A stretch of DNA of 64,000 bases from Paenibacillus faecis (GTDB taxonomy: Bacteria > Bacillota > Bacilli > Paenibacillales > Paenibacillaceae), in NCBI RefSeq assembly GCF_008084145.1, contig NZ_VSDO01000002.1, positions 930,001-994,000 on the forward strand, read 5' to 3'. The translations under genes and the position numbers were made by a program. Position 1 is the stretch's first letter. Each line of letters begins with the position of its first letter. This document shows positions 59,926-64,000 of the stretch, piece by piece. The notes beneath the pieces were generated by a model, which was not told where the DNA came from, did no database searches, and saw only the letters and a program-made list of their open reading frames with translations.

Positions 59926-60855
59926 TTACCGTAGCAACAGAGGGGCGATATGGCGGCGGAAAACGTCGATCGGGCTCCGGTCTTTTTTGCGTTTGTCATC
60001 GGTCAAAACAACCACGGTATCCAGACTGGGCACGACATAAACAAACTGGCCGCCAAAGCCGCGCGCATAGAAGTAGTCGAAGCCTGCTTCCGCCGTTTCT
60101 TCGTAGGTGTCGGTCCACCAGTGCCAGGCGTACCGGCCGCGGTTCGGCGGGGCCGCGGGGAGAACGGGCTGCACGGACCGTTTAGCCAACTCTCGGGAGA
60201 TCAGCCGCTGCTGCTCCCAACAGCCTTCCTGCAAATAAAGAAGGCCGAATTTGAGCAGATCGGCGGGACGCAGCCAGAGTCCGAAGCCCCCGGTGCGAAG
60301 CCCTTGAGGGTCTTGTTCCCACTTGTAGTCCTGAATGCCGAGGGGGGTGAACAAGAAGCGTTCCGCAAAGGCGGCCGCATCCTCGCCTGTCGCCTGCGCC
60401 AGAATGGCGGACAGGAGCTGGGAAGCTCCGGAATTGTACTCCATCCGGCTGCCAGGAGGATGGGCCAAAGGCTGCTCCAGCACAAAATCCACCCAGTTGG
60501 AAGTCCGGGTCATCCGCGGGAACGAGTTGCGCCCTCCGAATTCCGTCCATTCGAAGCCCGCCGACATGGTCAGGAGGTGCTCCAGCGTCATGTCCCGTTT
60601 TCGATGATCCGGATCTTTGGTCAACTGAGGGAAAAAAGCACGGATCGGCGTTCCGGCTTCCGGCAGCTTCCCTTGATCCATCGCGATGCAGATCAAGGCG
60701 GAAAGGATGCTTTTCGTGCAGGAGTTGATCTTCGCGAGCTCCGCGTCGCATCGCTCATCCCGGTAATGCCGAAACACGAGCTGTCCGCGGGAACTGATCA
60801 AACAGCTTCGAAGGTCAAACGGTTGTAATGTCTGCTGCAATGTAGTCAAGTCCAT
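59926..60855 (-). CDS. Serine hydrolase, beta-lactamase class C-like
   Basis: A 309-residue protein of the beta-lactamase/transpeptidase-like fold without a signal peptide. Nucleophile motif SCTKS (SxxK), second motif YNSG (YxN), and third region RGFGGQFVYVVP in place of KTG. Such cytoplasmic relatives are usually esterases or D-amino peptidases of unknown target, not resistance enzymes. Confidence 0.85.
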   Translation of the reverse strand: MDLTTLQQTLQPFDLRSCLISSRGQLVFRHYRDERCDAELAKINSCTKSILSALICIAMDQGKLPEAGTPIRAFFPQLTKDPDHRKRDMTLEHLLTMSAGFEWTEFGGRNSFPRMTRTSNWVDFVLEQPLAHPPGSRMEYNSGASQLLSAILAQATGEDAAAFAERFLFTPLGIQDYKWEQDPQGLRTGGFGLWLRPADLLKFGLLYLQEGCWEQQRLISRELAKRSVQPVLPAAPPNRGRYAWHWWTDTYEETAEAGFDYFYARGFGGQFVYVVPSLDTVVVLTDDKRKKDRSPIDVFRRHIAPLLLR

Positions 60856-61039
60856 AACCTATTCATCCTTTAACTCTGTCGTTACCGTGTTTCCATTACT
60901 ATATCAGCGGTTGCGCGATCACGCAAAAAAGTTGGCGGACTCCGCCTGAAAAACGACCGTACGCTACGGATTCGCCGAAACGATTCTTCCGGTATGCTGG
61001 AAACATACCTAGTGAGAAGATAGAGGAGTGGAATTTCGT

Positions 61040-61843
61040 ATGAGTCCGACCTGGAAAATGCGCTTCACCGACTTTTTTGTCCGCAAAGACCCGGAGTACG
61101 ACCTTTTTCTAAAGCAACATCAAGCCGCCACCCGGAAACAGATCTCGTTGTACCTGTTGCTCGGGGTCGTTCCGGGCATCATTACTTACTTGCTGATCTT
61201 CCCGTTTCGCGAACCGCTGATGGAACTGACGGGGTTGTCCAGCCATACCTATCAGTTTATGATTCTCGCTTTGATGGCCAGCGGATGGCATATTCTTTTC
61301 CCTTTTTTCATGCTAAGATTTGTGGATAAGCTTACTTTTAAACAATCCTTGATTTACCTGGGATTTACCAAACCGGATCTCAAAGGGCTCTTATTCGTGC
61401 TGCCTGTCATCACGGTCCTGTTCACATTATTGTCTCTTCCCTATATGAAGTATATTTTTCCTCCCTTGTCGGGGATGCTGGATCGTCTTCCCGCGCTGCA
61501 TATGGGAGAATGGCATATCTTCAACCAAGGATATTACGATTTTCCCTGGCCGCTGCTGGTGGTCGGTCTGATCGGCAATTTCATCGGGGAAGAAATTTAC
61601 TTCCGGGGGTATCTTTTGCGCAAAGTCGGAGCCCTCAGATGGAACTGGCTCATCGTCAGCGTGCTGTTCCAGTTCTATCATATGTGGCAGGCTCCCGTAA
61701 ACTGGGCGTTCATTCCCCTGGCCGTCATCATTCCTTGCGAAATTCTGGTTCGTCTGCGAAAAAGCATTTACGGAGCCATTCTTTTTCACATTTATATCAA
61801 TACGCTATGGGGGCTTGTGACGTTGTATCTCGTAGGTGTGTGA
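61040..61843 (+). CDS. CPBP-family intramembrane metalloprotease
   Basis: A 267-residue membrane protein with about seven helices and the Abi/CPBP motifs EEIYFRGYLLRKV (EExxxR) and FQFYHMWQ, and a later histidine in FHIYINTLWG. Relatives process prenylated or other membrane proteins, or serve bacteriocin self-immunity. ATG at 61040; a GTG at 61028 overlaps the ribosome site GAGGAG. 45 bases upstream of the histidine kinase, so possibly co-transcribed. Confidence 0.87.
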   Translation: MSPTWKMRFTDFFVRKDPEYDLFLKQHQAATRKQISLYLLLGVVPGIITYLLIFPFREPLMELTGLSSHTYQFMILALMASGWHILFPFFMLRFVDKLTFKQSLIYLGFTKPDLKGLLFVLPVITVLFTLLSLPYMKYIFPPLSGMLDRLPALHMGEWHIFNQGYYDFPWPLLVVGLIGNFIGEEIYFRGYLLRKVGALRWNWLIVSVLFQFYHMWQAPVNWAFIPLAVIIPCEILVRLRKSIYGAILFHIYINTLWGLVTLYLVGV

Positions 61844-61888
61844 CCCCCTCCCGATTTTATCGGACCCGTTTGAAGGAGCCTGGATTCT

Positions 61889-64000
61889 ATGCCGTTGTTC
61901 AATAACAAATATCATATCCGAATGGTTCTCGCCGTTCTGGCTTTTCTTTGTCTGGCAGGGTACATTCACGCGGAATCCTTCCGGCACCCTTATATCGGGG
62001 CGCTGCTGGAGAAGACGAATTCCATGTGGATCGTGAAGGAAGTGAACCCCTCGGGAAAAGCGGCCGCCTGGCGCATGAAACCGGGAGACCGTGTCCTGAC
62101 CCTGGACGGGGAAGCGGCGGAAACGCGGCTGGGGGAGAAACGAAGCCCCGTATCCCTTGTTGAGATTTCCGCAATCGGCTTTAAGGGAGTGGACGGATCC
62201 GTCACCCTTAAGAGCGTCGCGACAGATGCCGGCGATGCTCTGAAAAATGGGTTTGCGATAGGGATGGAGCTTGCCCTTTTGGCCATCGGTTTATCGGCCT
62301 ACCGCAAAAACCCCAACTCCCGGCTGGTCCGGCAGTTCACGGCAATCAATTTCGTGATGGCCCTGACGATATTGACGCTGTATTCAACGGAGCTGCGGCT
62401 GTCGGATTTTATTTTATCCTTGAGCGCGATTTGGCTGCCTTACATGCTGCTTTCGTTTTGCGTGTCGTTCGTTATCCGGTCCGTATCGGGCCGGCTCCGC
62501 AACCTGCTGCGCACGTTCCGCCTGTTCTGCGTTCTGTTCTCCGGGTATGCGGTATACGCGGTTGCCGGCGAACAGATTCCGGGTTGGATCCGCGAGGCGG
62601 TGCATGTGGTTTTTCTGCTTGCGCTGCTGCTCGTTGTGATCGCGGTGGGGGTATATTGGAGGGTCATTGACCGGATTGAAAAAAATCAGGCCCTGGTGCT
62701 TGTGACCGGGTTGTATTTCAGCTTGCTGCCGTATGTGTTCCTGTATGCCCTGCCCGATTTAATCCGGGGCGATGCTCTGGTTTCGCCGGAATATGCGCTG
62801 ACGGGGCTCGTACCGCTTTCGTCGACGATGTTGTATGTCCTGCGCAAGCGCAGTCTGATCGATATGAAGTTGTATATGCCGCGGGTCTTGATTCACAGCC
62901 TGTACTTCGGCGCGGTTTTTATTTTATTCCTGCTGGCCTCGCGCCTGCCGCAGCCGTTTTGGCCGGCGCTGCTGTTCTTGGCGTTTCTCGCCGTGACCCT
63001 CATTTACCGGACAAGTCTTCGCTGGTCGGGGAGAAACGCCGGAAAGCGGAAGGAGTGGCTGGACAGACAGACGCTCAAGCTGTCGATTCAAACGGCGGAA
63101 GCCCGGAATATCCGGGATATTCTCCGTATGATCGGGGAAGTCATGGACCGTGTGATGGACGTAACGGGGAGCTGCCTCATATGGCGGGACGGGAGCCGGT
63201 TGATTGTCCACGGGACGGGGGCTTACGCCTCCTTAACTCCGGAGGAGGGGGAGTGGTTGGATCCCGGGTTTTTACAGGCCAGGTTTGATTTTATCCATAT
63301 CGAACCGTTAAGGATGGACGGGGAGAATGAGTTCGAGGGTTACCTGTGCGTCGGTCCCAAGCGGAATTCCTCGCTTATGGGAGCGGAGGAGAAAGAGCTG
63401 ATCGTCAGCATGCGCAACGAAGCGATCCGCCTTCTGATCAATGTCCGAAGTTTGTCCGGGCTGCAGCAGGAATATCAACGCGCGAAGGAGCAGAACGCGG
63501 CGTTTGAAAGGCGGGTAAGCGATATGCGGCTGGAGCGGCGCATGCTGATGGAGGCCCAGCACGCGGAACGGCTGCGGACGACGTATTTTCTTCATGATCA
63601 GCTGCTCCAAAACCTGATATTTCTGTCCCGGGATTTGGAAGAGTTGGCCGATCGGGGGAAAGCGGAGCCCAAGCGGGTGGAGACCTGGCTGAAATGCGTT
63701 TATGACTCTCAGCGGGACATCCGGCTGCTCTGCGATGATCTGCATCCGGCAATCGCGGACAAAGCCGGTTTGGAGGAGGCTTTGCATTGGCTGCTTCGGT
63801 CCGTCGAAGAGACGGGGATCCATACGACGCTAAGCTACGAGTGGGGACTGGCGGAGCCGCCGGATCGGCTGCTTCGGAGCAATCTATTCCGCATGATTCG
63901 CGAATTGACCAATAACGCGCTAAAGCATGCCGATGCCACCTCCCTTGAGGTACGGGTTCGAAGCCATCCGGAGGAAGGAATCCACTGTCTGGTCAGCGAT
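61889..64000 (+). CDS. ComP-like sensor histidine kinase with PDZ-like domain (3' partial)
   Basis: Open to the window end (704 codons, no stop). One N-terminal membrane helix (MVLAVLAFLCLAGYI) precedes a PDZ-like extracellular segment (NSMWIVKEVNPSGKAAAWRMKPGDRVLTLDGE). A block of about eight helices runs from residue ~115 to ~380, then a GAF-like region, a coiled coil, and a HisKA_3 domain with phospho-acceptor His569 in YFLHDQLLQNL. The ATPase N-box is ELTNNALKHA (Asn675/676). This is the ComP/NarL-type architecture; a LuxR-type response regulator gene is expected just beyond the window. ATG after GAAGGAGCC. Confidence 0.87.
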   Translation, partial: MPLFNNKYHIRMVLAVLAFLCLAGYIHAESFRHPYIGALLEKTNSMWIVKEVNPSGKAAAWRMKPGDRVLTLDGEAAETRLGEKRSPVSLVEISAIGFKGVDGSVTLKSVATDAGDALKNGFAIGMELALLAIGLSAYRKNPNSRLVRQFTAINFVMALTILTLYSTELRLSDFILSLSAIWLPYMLLSFCVSFVIRSVSGRLRNLLRTFRLFCVLFSGYAVYAVAGEQIPGWIREAVHVVFLLALLLVVIAVGVYWRVIDRIEKNQALVLVTGLYFSLLPYVFLYALPDLIRGDALVSPEYALTGLVPLSSTMLYVLRKRSLIDMKLYMPRVLIHSLYFGAVFILFLLASRLPQPFWPALLFLAFLAVTLIYRTSLRWSGRNAGKRKEWLDRQTLKLSIQTAEARNIRDILRMIGEVMDRVMDVTGSCLIWRDGSRLIVHGTGAYASLTPEEGEWLDPGFLQARFDFIHIEPLRMDGENEFEGYLCVGPKRNSSLMGAEEKELIVSMRNEAIRLLINVRSLSGLQQEYQRAKEQNAAFERRVSDMRLERRMLMEAQHAERLRTTYFLHDQLLQNLIFLSRDLEELADRGKAEPKRVETWLKCVYDSQRDIRLLCDDLHPAIADKAGLEEALHWLLRSVEETGIHTTLSYEWGLAEPPDRLLRSNLFRMIRELTNNALKHADATSLEVRVRSHPEEGIHCLVSD

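Noticed and set aside
59926-60855. Beta-lactamase resistance gene
   Set aside because: No signal peptide and no KTG motif; fits a cytoplasmic serine hydrolase.

Overview
The window reads as chromosome of an endospore-forming, facultatively anaerobic Bacillales bacterium, most like Paenibacillus. Signs are a GerA/GerC/GerB germinant-receptor operon, an ECF sigma factor with DUF4179-type partners, Bacillales-style ParE/ParC, many TTG/GTG starts behind strong ribosome binding sites, and large numbers of Rho-independent terminators. All assignments come from reading motifs and remembered family features; no database search was run.

Layout. 1-3892: end of parE and all of parC. 3966-4197: first copy of a dispersed ~230-bp repeat (R1). 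4198-17603: a lower-GC block holding two converging operons. The rightward one is a DUF2294 gene, fdhF (cysteine-type formate dehydrogenase H), a HycB-like ferredoxin, an [FeFe]-hydrogenase, a second HycB-like ferredoxin, moaA, an aspartase and hydF. The leftward one is fdhD-hydE-hydG. Together they encode the four subunit types of a hydrogen-dependent CO2 reductase / [FeFe] formate hydrogenlyase plus nearly all dedicated maturation. A Rex-like operator sits on an extended -10 promoter of fdhF. 17604-26499: ordinary metabolism (LysR regulator, ilvE, MarR, pseudouridine synthase, methyltransferase, ABC exporter, GNAT, prohibitin). 26465-30660: spore germination operon in the order A-C-small protein-B. 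30886-31929: HD-GYP protein.

32009-46608: a muropeptide-sugar recycling locus. It has a BadF-type kinase and a GH4 phosphoglycosidase on the minus strand. Divergent from these are a MurR/RpiR regulator, MurQ, a sugar ABC importer (binding protein and two permeases), AnmK, a tandem GNAT resembling GlmA, a PIG-L deacetylase, NamZ (DUF1343), NagZ and a MurK/NagK-type kinase. NamZ and NagZ lack signal peptides, so the pathway looks intracellular: ABC import of cell-wall sugars, cytoplasmic hydrolysis, phosphorylation, and MurQ conversion to GlcNAc-6-phosphate. Two near-identical operator-like boxes precede the GH4 gene and murQ.

46609-47941: non-coding, packed with repeats (inverted 27-bp units, a 15-bp tandem array and repeat R2). 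47942-51590: glycolate/lactate-type oxidase GlcD-GlcF with a divergent GntR/FCD regulator. 51667-56583: phosphotransferase, membrane M23 protein, and an ECF sigma-DUF4179 operon with a duplicated output domain. 57270-57510: repeat R3. 57563-61843: truncated UvrC-like nuclease, an unknown protein, MOSC protein, serine hydrolase and CPBP protease. 61889-64000: a ComP-like PDZ/histidine kinase cut by the window end.
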